Virus record (IMG/VR): IMGVR_UViG_3300042465_003163
Span: 1-25,564 of that record
Length of the DNA stretch: 25,564 nt
Direction: 5' to 3' (one strand)
Source: a virus
Shown: in pieces, positions 14,352 through 20,368 of the stretch
Layout of the letters: each line of letters opens with the position of its first letter
How positions within the stretch are numbered: position 1 is the first letter of the stretch
The notes under the pieces: generated by a model
The model's database searches: none
The model's input: the letters and a program-made list of their open reading frames with translations, nothing else
What the model was told of the DNA's origin: nothing
Translations under genes and position numbers: made by a program

Positions 14352-14574
14352 GATTAAAATAAATTATGAGTTTGATGAAAAGTCACCAGAAAAATTTACT
14401 ACAAGTTTAAAGATACATGGAGTTACTCCTGCACATCTTATACATGCAGTAGTATTATTAATAGAGACTATTGAGAAAGAAGGTGGTATCAATGTAAAAG
14501 AAACATTAACTGAGGTATTCTCAGGTAAATTTATACAAGAACGTAACAGTATTATACCACAGGGTGATGCTTAA
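14341..14574 (+). CDS. Small hypothetical protein
   Basis: A 77-residue protein from the ATG at 14341 (14329 is an alternative in-frame ATG). A beta start (KIKINYEFDEKSP) leads to a long helix (HLIHAVVLLIETIEKEG) and a second helix. Its start lies inside the last codons of the primase gene, so the two are translationally coupled. It may be a primase accessory; there is no motif to confirm this. Confidence 0.65.
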   Translation: MKGKIKINYEFDEKSPEKFTTSLKIHGVTPAHLIHAVVLLIETIEKEGGINVKETLTEVFSGKFIQERNSIIPQGDA

Positions 14575-14585
14575 ATTTTAAAATT

Positions 14586-15005
14586 ATGAGTTGGATATAC
14601 AAGGGTAAAATTTTTACTGAAGATATGATTCCTGAAAATGCAATAGGTTTTATTTATAATATGACTGCAATAATAGACGGAAAATCAATTAGTTATATTG
14701 GTAAAAAGAATTTTTATGCAGATATTAAAACAAAACTGAGTAAGAAGGCTATGCCAACTGATAAGAGATTAAAGACATATAAAAGAGTAAAGAAAGCTAC
14801 TTATCAAAATTATTACAGTAGCAATGAAGTACTGAAAAAAGCACACAAAGACAATATAAAAATTAAAAGAGATATACTAATGATATGTACTACTAAATTA
14901 GAATTGTCATACCAAGAAACTAAACATCAATTTGTATTAGGAGTACTTGAGTCTGATAAATATTTAAACGGTAATATACTGGGACGTTTCTATAAATTTA
15001 AATAA
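14586..15005 (+). CDS. GIY-YIG endonuclease, SegE-like
   Basis: A 139-residue protein. GFIY (residues 21-24) and YIGKK (37-41) form the GIY-YIG core strands; TYKRVKKATYQNYYSS and the helix after it carry the arginine/tyrosine positions, and SYQET (E111) supplies the conserved glutamate for the metal ion. The order, including the tract up to the final N.NILGRF, fits the SegE-like phage GIY-YIG family. These proteins are usually free-standing homing endonucleases or nickases. It lies next to replication genes but not inside one. No separate DNA-binding domain is visible. Confidence 0.82.
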   Translation: MSWIYKGKIFTEDMIPENAIGFIYNMTAIIDGKSISYIGKKNFYADIKTKLSKKAMPTDKRLKTYKRVKKATYQNYYSSNEVLKKAHKDNIKIKRDILMICTTKLELSYQETKHQFVLGVLESDKYLNGNILGRFYKFK

Positions 15006-15029
15006 TATAAGTTTAAATAATAAAAAGTT

Positions 15030-15422
15030 ATGGATAAAAATAGTTTAGAAAAAATAATGTTTGGCTTAGTCAGTCATGGTATTAAAAAAGTTGTAGTACA
15101 TTATGAAGGTGGTGGAGATAGTGGAGCAATTGAATATGTTAATGCTACTCAAGATCCATATATAGATTATGATGAATTAGAAAATTGGGATCAAGAATAC
15201 TTATTAAATGATATTGATAGTGGATTAAGTACTTTAATTGAAGATTACTGTCAAGAGATGTTATTAAATGATATAGAAGACTGGTGGAATAATGAAGGTG
15301 GCCGTGGTTATGTTCATATTGATGTAGAACTTGGTACATATACAATTAATAATAGTATCAGAATTGCTGATTGGGAAGAATATACTCATGAAGGTAGTTT
15401 AAAAGATAAAAATAAAAAATAA
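15030..15422 (+). CDS. DUF6878-like protein, tandem paralogue A
   Basis: A 130-residue acidic protein: a helix (SLEKIMFGLVSHGI), strand VVVHYEGGGDSGAIEYV, helical region LIEDYCQEMLLNDIEDWW, then GGRGYVHIDVELGTYTINN and a HEGSL end. The GDSGAIE element and the Asp/Glu-Trp-rich middle recall an uncharacterised family I know as DUF6878 (tentative). It is followed 5 nt later by a clear paralogue, so this looks like a tandem duplication. Function unknown. Confidence 0.75.
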   Translation: MDKNSLEKIMFGLVSHGIKKVVVHYEGGGDSGAIEYVNATQDPYIDYDELENWDQEYLLNDIDSGLSTLIEDYCQEMLLNDIEDWWNNEGGRGYVHIDVELGTYTINNSIRIADWEEYTHEGSLKDKNKK

Positions 15423-15427
15423 TAACT

Positions 15428-15742
15428 ATGGAAGAATTAAAAATGACAAGCCTCTTACTTAAATTGGCTGACCGTGGTATTACAGGTATTAAAGTACAAT
15501 ATAATGGTGAAGGAGACTCAGGTGCTATAGACTGGATTGGTTATACAAATGAGCCTTGTGCAAGTACAGCAGATGTATTTAATAATATTGATGCTTGGGA
15601 CAATAATAATAATGCTTTAGAAGATAAAGAATTATATGACTCAATTGAAGATTTTGCACAATCTAAAATTCTTGATGATATAGAAGATTGGAGAACTGAT
15701 GAAGGTGGTTTTGGTAACTTATGTATACTTGTTCCTTCATGA
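15428..15742 (+). CDS. DUF6878-like protein, tandem paralogue B, truncated by TGA
   Basis: A 104-residue protein that aligns with the preceding gene over its whole length: GEGDSGAIDWIGY matches GGGDSGAIEYVNA, SKILDDIEDW matches EMLLNDIEDW, DEGGFGN matches NEGGRGY. It stops at a TGA (15740-15742) at the position of a glycine in paralogue A. The frame then continues in register with the paralogue for 28 codons, to a TAA at 15827-15829. One base change, GGA to TGA, explains this. The shortened protein lacks the final strand, so it may be inactive or an assembly or population variant. Confidence 0.65.
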   Translation: MEELKMTSLLLKLADRGITGIKVQYNGEGDSGAIDWIGYTNEPCASTADVFNNIDAWDNNNNALEDKELYDSIEDFAQSKILDDIEDWRTDEGGFGNLCILVPS

Positions 15743-15829
15743 AATTATAGTATAAACAATTATATAAGAATCATTGAACTTGTAGCTTATCATCATGAAG
15801 GTAATTTAATTGATAAAAGTTTAGAATAA
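15743..15829 (+). pseudogene. Detached C-terminal coding remnant of paralogue B
   Basis: The 28 codons after the TGA keep the same frame and read NYSINNYIRI... HHEGNL, matching TYTINNSIRI... THEGSL of the upstream paralogue. The terminal TAA overlaps the next gene's ATG by 1 nt, the junction type seen between intact genes here, so this was the original end of the gene. Confidence 0.8.
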
Positions 15830-16233
15830 TGAATAAAAAACAAGAAATAGAAAAAATGGAAATTGATACTGGATATCTTAATTATGAGTTTTCAAAAAAA
15901 TTAAAAGATTTAGGCTATGACGGAATGAGCCTTATGTTGTATATTAAAGATGCTCATGTTGGCTGGTATTCAAAATACATAACAAATGAAATTATTGACA
16001 AGTTAGAAAACACAACTGAAGAATCTTGTGTTGCGGCACTTAGACCTTTTGTATTTAATTGGTTTGATGAAAAAACAGATTGGTTAATTTCAATACAACA
16101 AGTTGGAAAAACAGAATTTGGATTTACTATTTCTTTTGATAAAGAAAATGTAATAAAAAGTTTTTCCTATTCTAATAGAAAAATAGCTGAAGAAACTTGT
16201 TTAAAAGAACTTATTAAAAAATACATTAAATAA
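15829..16233 (+). CDS. Hypothetical protein
   Basis: A 134-residue protein starting in the TAATG junction with the ancestral end of paralogue B. It has alternating helices and strands (FSKKLKDLGYDG, SLMLYIKDAHVGWY, ALRPFVFNWFDEKTDWLISI, SFSYSNRKIAEETCLKELI). It reminds me of a recurring family of small phage proteins with a WF.EK.DW element, without known function. It ends 1 nt before the next gene. Confidence 0.7.
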   Translation: MNKKQEIEKMEIDTGYLNYEFSKKLKDLGYDGMSLMLYIKDAHVGWYSKYITNEIIDKLENTTEESCVAALRPFVFNWFDEKTDWLISIQQVGKTEFGFTISFDKENVIKSFSYSNRKIAEETCLKELIKKYIK

Positions 16234-16234
16234 A

Positions 16235-16576
16235 ATGAGTCATCCTTTAGAGCATTGTAAGTCCTCAGTAAGAAAATGGGGTGGAGAATGGAGTGATTAC
16301 ATTGCAATTCATAATTGGTTTGATGAAACTAAAAAATGGATTGGGCATAGTAAACACAGAATGTTTAGACATCATAGTGAAGGTATATTTGAATGTGAAA
16401 AGATATTTGGAATGTCTTTTGTCAACTCAGATGGTAAAACTGTATATACAAGATATGTTGGAGAACAACATGTAAAAGAGGATTGTAATAATTATATCCC
16501 AAGTGCTAAAGAATGGGTTCAGAATTTAGATAAACCCACAGAATGGATGATTAAAACACTTAAAATAGAAGACTAA
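16235..16576 (+). CDS. DUF6915-like conserved protein
   Basis: A 113-residue protein with strongly conserved features: HPLEHCKSS (residues 3-11), SDYIAIHNWFDETK (20-33), HRMFRHHSEGIFECE (41-55), NSDGK (64-68) and RYVGEQHVKED (73-83). This string of histidine-containing motifs is that of a widespread phage and bacterial family of unknown function that I know as DUF6915. Histidines at 3, 7, 26, 41, 46, 47 and 79 suggest a metal site, so an enzyme is plausible. The frame overlaps the next gene by 1 nt (TAATG). Confidence 0.82.
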   Translation: MSHPLEHCKSSVRKWGGEWSDYIAIHNWFDETKKWIGHSKHRMFRHHSEGIFECEKIFGMSFVNSDGKTVYTRYVGEQHVKEDCNNYIPSAKEWVQNLDKPTEWMIKTLKIED

Positions 16577-16581
16577 TGGAA
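16569..16581 (+). repeat. Repeated initiation context AAGACTAATGGAA, copy 1
   Basis: The identical 13-mer covers the start codon of three successive genes: here, at 16868-16880 and at 17213-17225. In each it places ATG GAA after AAGACTA. Confidence 0.8.
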
Positions 16582-16863
16582 AAAATAACACATGAAACTT
16601 TACTAGAACATGATTGGAAATGTACTGATATAGGAAATCAAAGGTATGAACATACTTTTTATCCAAATTTAACATTGTTTTTAAGCAAAGATTATGGTAT
16701 TGATAATAACTATATGATACAAATATTGGCAATAAGTTCTGATTTTGATACATTAAAACTTAATATAAATTGCATTACAATTAATGATTTAAGAGGACTT
16801 GAAGCTTTACTTCAAAAAGCAAGTGCTGTAGGTTTAATTAAAAGACTATTGATTAATTATTAA
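16576..16863 (+). CDS. Small conserved hypothetical protein
   Basis: A 95-residue protein: N-terminal helix (THETLLEHDWKC), strands (RYEHTFYPNLTLFLSKD, YMIQILAIS), and a C-terminal helix (LRGLEALLQKASAVGLI). The W-K-C start and strand pattern resemble a common family of small phage proteins of unknown role. It starts in a TAATG overlap and has the repeated AAGACTAATGGAA initiation context. Confidence 0.7.
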   Translation: MEKITHETLLEHDWKCTDIGNQRYEHTFYPNLTLFLSKDYGIDNNYMIQILAISSDFDTLKLNINCITINDLRGLEALLQKASAVGLIKRLLINY

Positions 16864-16867
16864 ATAT

Positions 16868-16880
16868 AAGACTAATGGAA
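16868..16880 (+). repeat. Repeated initiation context AAGACTAATGGAA, copy 2
   Basis: Second copy of the 13-mer, over the start codon of the 112-residue gene. Confidence 0.8.
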
Positions 16881-17213
16881 GAAGTAGAAAAAACAATTAA
16901 AATAGAAAATGAGAAAATCAAAGTGGTTTTTACAAATGAGGTAAATTCTGATGAGCCAAGTTTAGAAGTAGAATTTATTTTTACAAGAAACAGTGAAGGT
17001 GAAAAAATAACTGAAGTGTCAATTGATAAATCTATTTTTACTAGAGAGCAATCATTTATGAGTGAATTGTATATGAATACAGTTAATTCTTTATTAATGG
17101 TAAAAGAAATATTTGATAAAGGTGAAGTGTATGAAGGTGTACATACAATAACTAGAGAACAATACAAGCAGTATTTAATAAAAGTAAGAGGTGTTGATCC
17201 AACTAAATTATAA
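16875..17213 (+). CDS. Hypothetical protein
   Basis: A 112-residue, glutamate-rich protein. The first half is a likely beta sheet with alternating charged and hydrophobic residues (KIKVVFTNEV, SLEVEFIFTRN, KITEVSID), the second is helical (MSELYMNTVNSLLMVKEIF) with a basic end. No family is recognised. It has the repeated AAGACTAATGGAA start context. Confidence 0.65.
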   Translation: MEEVEKTIKIENEKIKVVFTNEVNSDEPSLEVEFIFTRNSEGEKITEVSIDKSIFTREQSFMSELYMNTVNSLLMVKEIFDKGEVYEGVHTITREQYKQYLIKVRGVDPTKL

Positions 17214-17225
17214 AGACTAATGGAA
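17213..17225 (+). repeat. Repeated initiation context AAGACTAATGGAA, copy 3
   Basis: Third copy of the 13-mer, over the start codon of the 57-residue gene. Confidence 0.8.
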
Positions 17226-17393
17226 AAGATGAATAAAGAAGCAGAAACACAAGTAGTAAACTTGTTAAATCAATTAGAAGTACTAATTTCTAATAATATG
17301 GAATATGATGATGAAAACCCAGAAACATGTCAAAAAACTGAAGTTTTAGGGTTATTAGGTTATATATCTGATGAACTTTTAGAAATAAACTAG
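17220..17393 (+). CDS. Small helical protein
   Basis: A 57-residue acidic protein, two likely helices (AETQVVNLLNQLEVLIS and TEVLGLLGYISDELLEI) around a DDENPE turn. It begins 6 nt after the preceding stop in the third copy of the AAGACTAATGGAA context, which supports translation. Function unknown. Confidence 0.55.
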   Translation: MEKMNKEAETQVVNLLNQLEVLISNNMEYDDENPETCQKTEVLGLLGYISDELLEIN

Positions 17394-17397
17394 AATT

Positions 17398-17493
17398 ATG
17401 GAAATGCAATTATTTATAATAGATGGCTATAAAATCTGGGCATTTACATATGAAGATGCATATGCAAATTACTTAGTGATATCAAAATTATAA
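17398..17493 (+). CDS. Very small hypothetical protein
   Basis: A 31-residue frame (MEMQLFIIDGYKIW, then AFTYEDAYANYLVIS) lying 4 nt after one gene and 2 nt before the next. The sequence looks like a strand followed by a short helix. It may be a real microprotein or a leftover of a larger gene; packing is the only support. Confidence 0.45.
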   Translation: MEMQLFIIDGYKIWAFTYEDAYANYLVISKL

Positions 17494-17495
17494 AA

Positions 17496-17903
17496 ATGGA
17501 AAAAGTAGTACTGAATAGAGAAAGTGTTGAAAGTATATATGAAATGTATAATTCTCCTGATAAAGAGAATCATGTTGTTGCAAATGAAATACTAAATAAT
17601 TGTGATATTGATGCATCTGAAGGATGGTTAATTATATTTTATGGTATGAGTTTAAAAAGTGATGATTATTGGTTAGAAAATATGCCTAATGTTTTTGTTA
17701 GAGTCCGTGAATTAGGTATTCAAAGTGATCATAAGTTAAGTGCAGCACAACTTGTTAATGCTTTAATTGTTGCAAAAGTAGAACCTGGGATTATGGATTA
17801 CTATTTAGAAATTCATGTTGAAGATTTAAAAAGAGCAATGTCAAACTGGGGTTATCCAGTTAATAAATTAAATTACTCAATAACATTAAAAAATGAAGAG
17901 TAG
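17496..17903 (+). CDS. Uncharacterised protein sharing a domain with the 417-residue protein downstream
   Basis: A 135-residue helical protein. Residues about 13-52 (SIYEMYNSPDKENHVVANEI, then LNNCDI...GWLIIFYGMS) align with residues about 229-268 of the protein at 20369-21622 (SLCEMFNSSDTDNHTMAMEI, then MANSNF...YLSLLFYSYS), and later helices appear related. I do not know the family. It overlaps the VWA-zincin gene by 11 nt, implying coupled translation and perhaps a shared complex. It might be a substrate or adaptor of the AAA+/VWA pair. Confidence 0.75.
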   Translation: MEKVVLNRESVESIYEMYNSPDKENHVVANEILNNCDIDASEGWLIIFYGMSLKSDDYWLENMPNVFVRVRELGIQSDHKLSAAQLVNALIVAKVEPGIMDYYLEIHVEDLKRAMSNWGYPVNKLNYSITLKNEE

Positions 17904-19083
17904 AGAAGATAGTTTAGCAAAAACCAGTAAAGACTTGATGTTAAAAGAGCCCTATTATGGGTTCTTTTTAATCATGTTAAATAAAGTATGGAATAATAAA
18001 ATAGTTCCTACTGCTGGTGTAAGTAAAAATAATATTAATTATCAACTTACAATTAATGAAGATTTCTGGACAAGTTTATCTGAGGATCATAGATTAGGTT
18101 TACTTAAGCATGAGTTACTTCATATAGCTTTTGGTCATCTTACTATGTATTTTAAGTTTAGTGATAAAAAACTGGCTAATATAGCTATGGATATGGAGAT
18201 TAATCAGTATATTTCAGATGAATTACTACCAGAAGGTGGTATTAATATTGATGATTATCCTGATTTAAATCTTGATAGAAAAGCAGGTTGTAGATATTAT
18301 TATGATAAACTACAACAGGCTAAAGAAGATAAAGACAAAAATGGCACAAGTGGTGATGATAATTTTGATAAGTTAGCTGATCAAATGGATGCTGGAGATG
18401 AAATGGCCAGTGATCATCCTACTTGGGCTGATTTTGAAGATATGACTGAAGCTGAGCAAAAGCTAATTGAGAAACAATTAAATAAAATTCTTAATGATGC
18501 TAAGGAGATGACTGAAAAGAAAAGAGGTAATATCCCTGGAGAAATTGAGGGTTTACTTGAAATGGAAGAAATTAAGCCTGCTAAATTTGATTGGAGAGGA
18601 TATATCAGAAGATTTACTGGTGTATCATCTAAAGTGTATACTAAAAAGATAAGGAGAAAAGAGAATAAAAGATATTCTGAGAATCCTGGTCTTAAGATTA
18701 AAATGAAACAACACATGTTGTTGGCTATTGATACTTCAGGATCAGTATGTGATCAAGAGTTACATGAATTTATGAATGAAATATTACACATCTATAAACA
18801 AGGTGTTGATATTACCATAGTACAATGTGATACTGCTATCAAAAGCATAGAACCTTATAAAGGTAAAAATGAAATTGAGATATATGGAAGAGGTGGGACA
18901 GAATTTGATCCCGTCCTTGAATATTATAATGAGAATATAAGAAAATATACTAGCTTAGTGTATTTTACTGACGGTGAGTGTTATACTAATGTAAAGCCAA
19001 AAGCTCCTATATTGTGGGTGCTGTCTGAGCAATCTTATATGAACACGGAACTTCCCGGAAAAGTTATTAAGTTAGAAATTTAA
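17893..19083 (+). CDS. VWA-domain zincin (DUF2201-type), partner of MoxR-like ATPase
   Basis: A 396-residue protein with two domains. The N-terminal metallopeptidase-like domain has KHELLHIAFGHL (H73, E74, H77, with H82) and NIAMDMEIN, as in the DUF2201 N-terminal zincin. A charged linker (about 145-200) follows. The C-terminal von Willebrand A domain has a MIDAS DTSGS (280-284), GRGGTEF and a FTDGE strand. Such proteins are encoded with MoxR AAA+ ATPases in bacteria, and the next gene is one. The start overlaps the previous gene by 11 nt, and the family-like residues begin soon after it. A terminator-like hairpin lies in codons 18-26. Confidence 0.9.
   Translation: MKSREDSLAKTSKDLMLKEPYYGFFLIMLNKVWNNKIVPTAGVSKNNINYQLTINEDFWTSLSEDHRLGLLKHELLHIAFGHLTMYFKFSDKKLANIAMDMEINQYISDELLPEGGINIDDYPDLNLDRKAGCRYYYDKLQQAKEDKDKNGTSGDDNFDKLADQMDAGDEMASDHPTWADFEDMTEAEQKLIEKQLNKILNDAKEMTEKKRGNIPGEIEGLLEMEEIKPAKFDWRGYIRRFTGVSSKVYTKKIRRKENKRYSENPGLKIKMKQHMLLAIDTSGSVCDQELHEFMNEILHIYKQGVDITIVQCDTAIKSIEPYKGKNEIEIYGRGGTEFDPVLEYYNENIRKYTSLVYFTDGECYTNVKPKAPILWVLSEQSYMNTELPGKVIKLEI
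17943..17969 (+). promoter_or_regulatory. Terminator-like hairpin inside the VWA gene 5' end
   Basis: AAAAGAGCCC pairs with GGGTTCTTTT (10 bp, one G-T wobble) around TATTAT, and the right arm runs into TTTTT. It starts 50 nt after the start codon. It encodes LKEPYYGFFL, so it may be a by-product of codon choice. Confidence 0.4.
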
Positions 19084-19096
19084 AAAATTAAAAAAG

Positions 19097-20272
19097 ATGA
19101 GTCAAGTTCAATTAAATGTAGAAGAATTAAAAGGGTTTTTAAAACACATAGTTGGTAATAATCAATACATCCAAGCTGAAGGTAAAGTACCTGTTGCAAT
19201 AAATGTAGAAGGTGATGCAGGTCTTGGAAAGACTTCAGCTGTTAAGCAATTAGCAATTGAAATGGGTATGAATATTATTAAATTAAATCTTTCACAGATT
19301 GAAGAGTTAGGTGATTTAATTGGTTTTCCATTTAAAGAATTTGAGATGGTTAGAGAAGATGGTGCTACTAAATGGGTTCAAGAATCTTTAATGGAAACTT
19401 ATATTAAGAATAGATATAAACCTACTAATAGTAGTAGAATGTCACATGCTGCTCCAGAATGGATACAAGGGCAAGGTGAAGGTGGTTTCTTGATTTTAGA
19501 TGATTATACTAGAGCTGATCATAGATTTATGCAAGCAACTATGGAGCTTATTGATCAGCAAGAATATATTTCTTGGAAATTGCCAAAGAACTGGCACATA
19601 ATATTAACTTCAAATCCAGACAATGGAGATTATAATGTAACTGCATTAGATGTAGCTCAAAAGACTAGATTTATCTCAGTTGAAATTAAATTTGATATTA
19701 ATGTATGGGCTAAGTGGGCTGAGCAAGTAGGAATTGATGGTAGATGTATCAATTTTATGTTGATGAATCCAGAAGTAGTAACTCAAAAAGTTAATCCAAG
19801 AGCTATTACTACTTTCTTTAATGCTATTAGTTCTATTGAGAAGTTTGAAGAACAGTTACCGTTAATTCAAATGATTGGAGAAGGTTCAGTAGGACCTGAA
19901 TTCTCTAGTATGTTCACTATGTTTATTAATAACAAGATGGATAAAATTATATCTCCAGCTGATATTATGACTAATGTAAATGAAGCATATGTAGTTGGAG
20001 CATTAAATGGAGCAATAGGTACTGGAGATGAATTTAGAGCTGATATCAGTAGTATTATTACTACAAGACTTATAAATTATTCATTGACACATGCAGCTAA
20101 TCATTCTATAAGTGATGCTATGATAAACAGATTAGTAAAACTTACTACAGACTGTGACGCATTCACTAATGATCTTAAATACTATTTAGTGAAAGAGTTA
20201 CTAGCAGGCAATAAACCAAAATTTTCCAAGCTCATGATGAATCCACAAGTAGTGAAGATGGCTGTCAAATAG
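19097..20272 (+). CDS. MoxR-type AAA+ ATPase
   Basis: A 391-residue protein. Walker A is GDAGLGKTS (residues 39-47); Walker B is FLILDDYTRAD with D135 and D136, an aspartate where most AAA+ proteins have glutamate; sensor 1 is LTSNPDN. KTRF supplies a likely arginine finger, and the rest is a helical lid plus a C-terminal extension (about 270-391). The layout fits MoxR/dynein-related AAA+ ATPases that remodel targets with VWA partners, and the VWA-zincin gene ends 13 nt upstream. A terminator follows at 20330. Confidence 0.88.
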   Translation: MSQVQLNVEELKGFLKHIVGNNQYIQAEGKVPVAINVEGDAGLGKTSAVKQLAIEMGMNIIKLNLSQIEELGDLIGFPFKEFEMVREDGATKWVQESLMETYIKNRYKPTNSSRMSHAAPEWIQGQGEGGFLILDDYTRADHRFMQATMELIDQQEYISWKLPKNWHIILTSNPDNGDYNVTALDVAQKTRFISVEIKFDINVWAKWAEQVGIDGRCINFMLMNPEVVTQKVNPRAITTFFNAISSIEKFEEQLPLIQMIGEGSVGPEFSSMFTMFINNKMDKIISPADIMTNVNEAYVVGALNGAIGTGDEFRADISSIITTRLINYSLTHAANHSISDAMINRLVKLTTDCDAFTNDLKYYLVKELLAGNKPKFSKLMMNPQVVKMAVK

Positions 20273-20329
20273 TAAAAGCATAAAACTGTTTCCCATAAAA
20301 AGGAGCATAAACACAATTAAAACAAATAT

Positions 20330-20355
20330 AAAGCGGTGTAAAAGCCGCTTTTTTT
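20330..20355 (+). terminator. Rho-independent terminator
   Basis: An 8-bp stem (AAAGCGGT with GCCGCTTT, closed by a T-G wobble) around GTAAAA runs into a tract of seven T. It closes the AAA+ ATPase gene and lies 14 nt before the next start. The 57 nt between the ATPase stop and the stem contain no gene; an AAGGAG at 20310-20315 has no start codon behind it. Confidence 0.9.
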
Positions 20356-20368
20356 AAAATTAAATTAT

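Noticed and set aside
15740-15742. Genome-wide reassignment of TGA to an amino acid
   Set aside because: Many intact genes with recognisable C-termini end in TGA, often as ATGA junctions (for example the helicase gene at 3611-3613), so TGA is a normal stop here.
16281-16475. 64-codon + strand frame within the DUF6915-like gene
   Set aside because: It overlaps a strongly conserved protein in another frame and has no features of its own.
16853-17167. 104-codon open frame on the - strand
   Set aside because: Antisense to a packed + strand gene with a repeated start context; hydrophobic, low-complexity product typical of a shadow frame.
18414-18716. 100-codon - strand frame inside the VWA gene
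   Set aside because: The + strand gene is certain from HExxH and MIDAS motifs; the opposite product is hydrophobic shadow.
20273-20329. AAGGAG motif as a ribosome-binding site for a small gene
   Set aside because: No ATG, GTG or TTG with an open frame follows at suitable distance; the next feature is the terminator stem.
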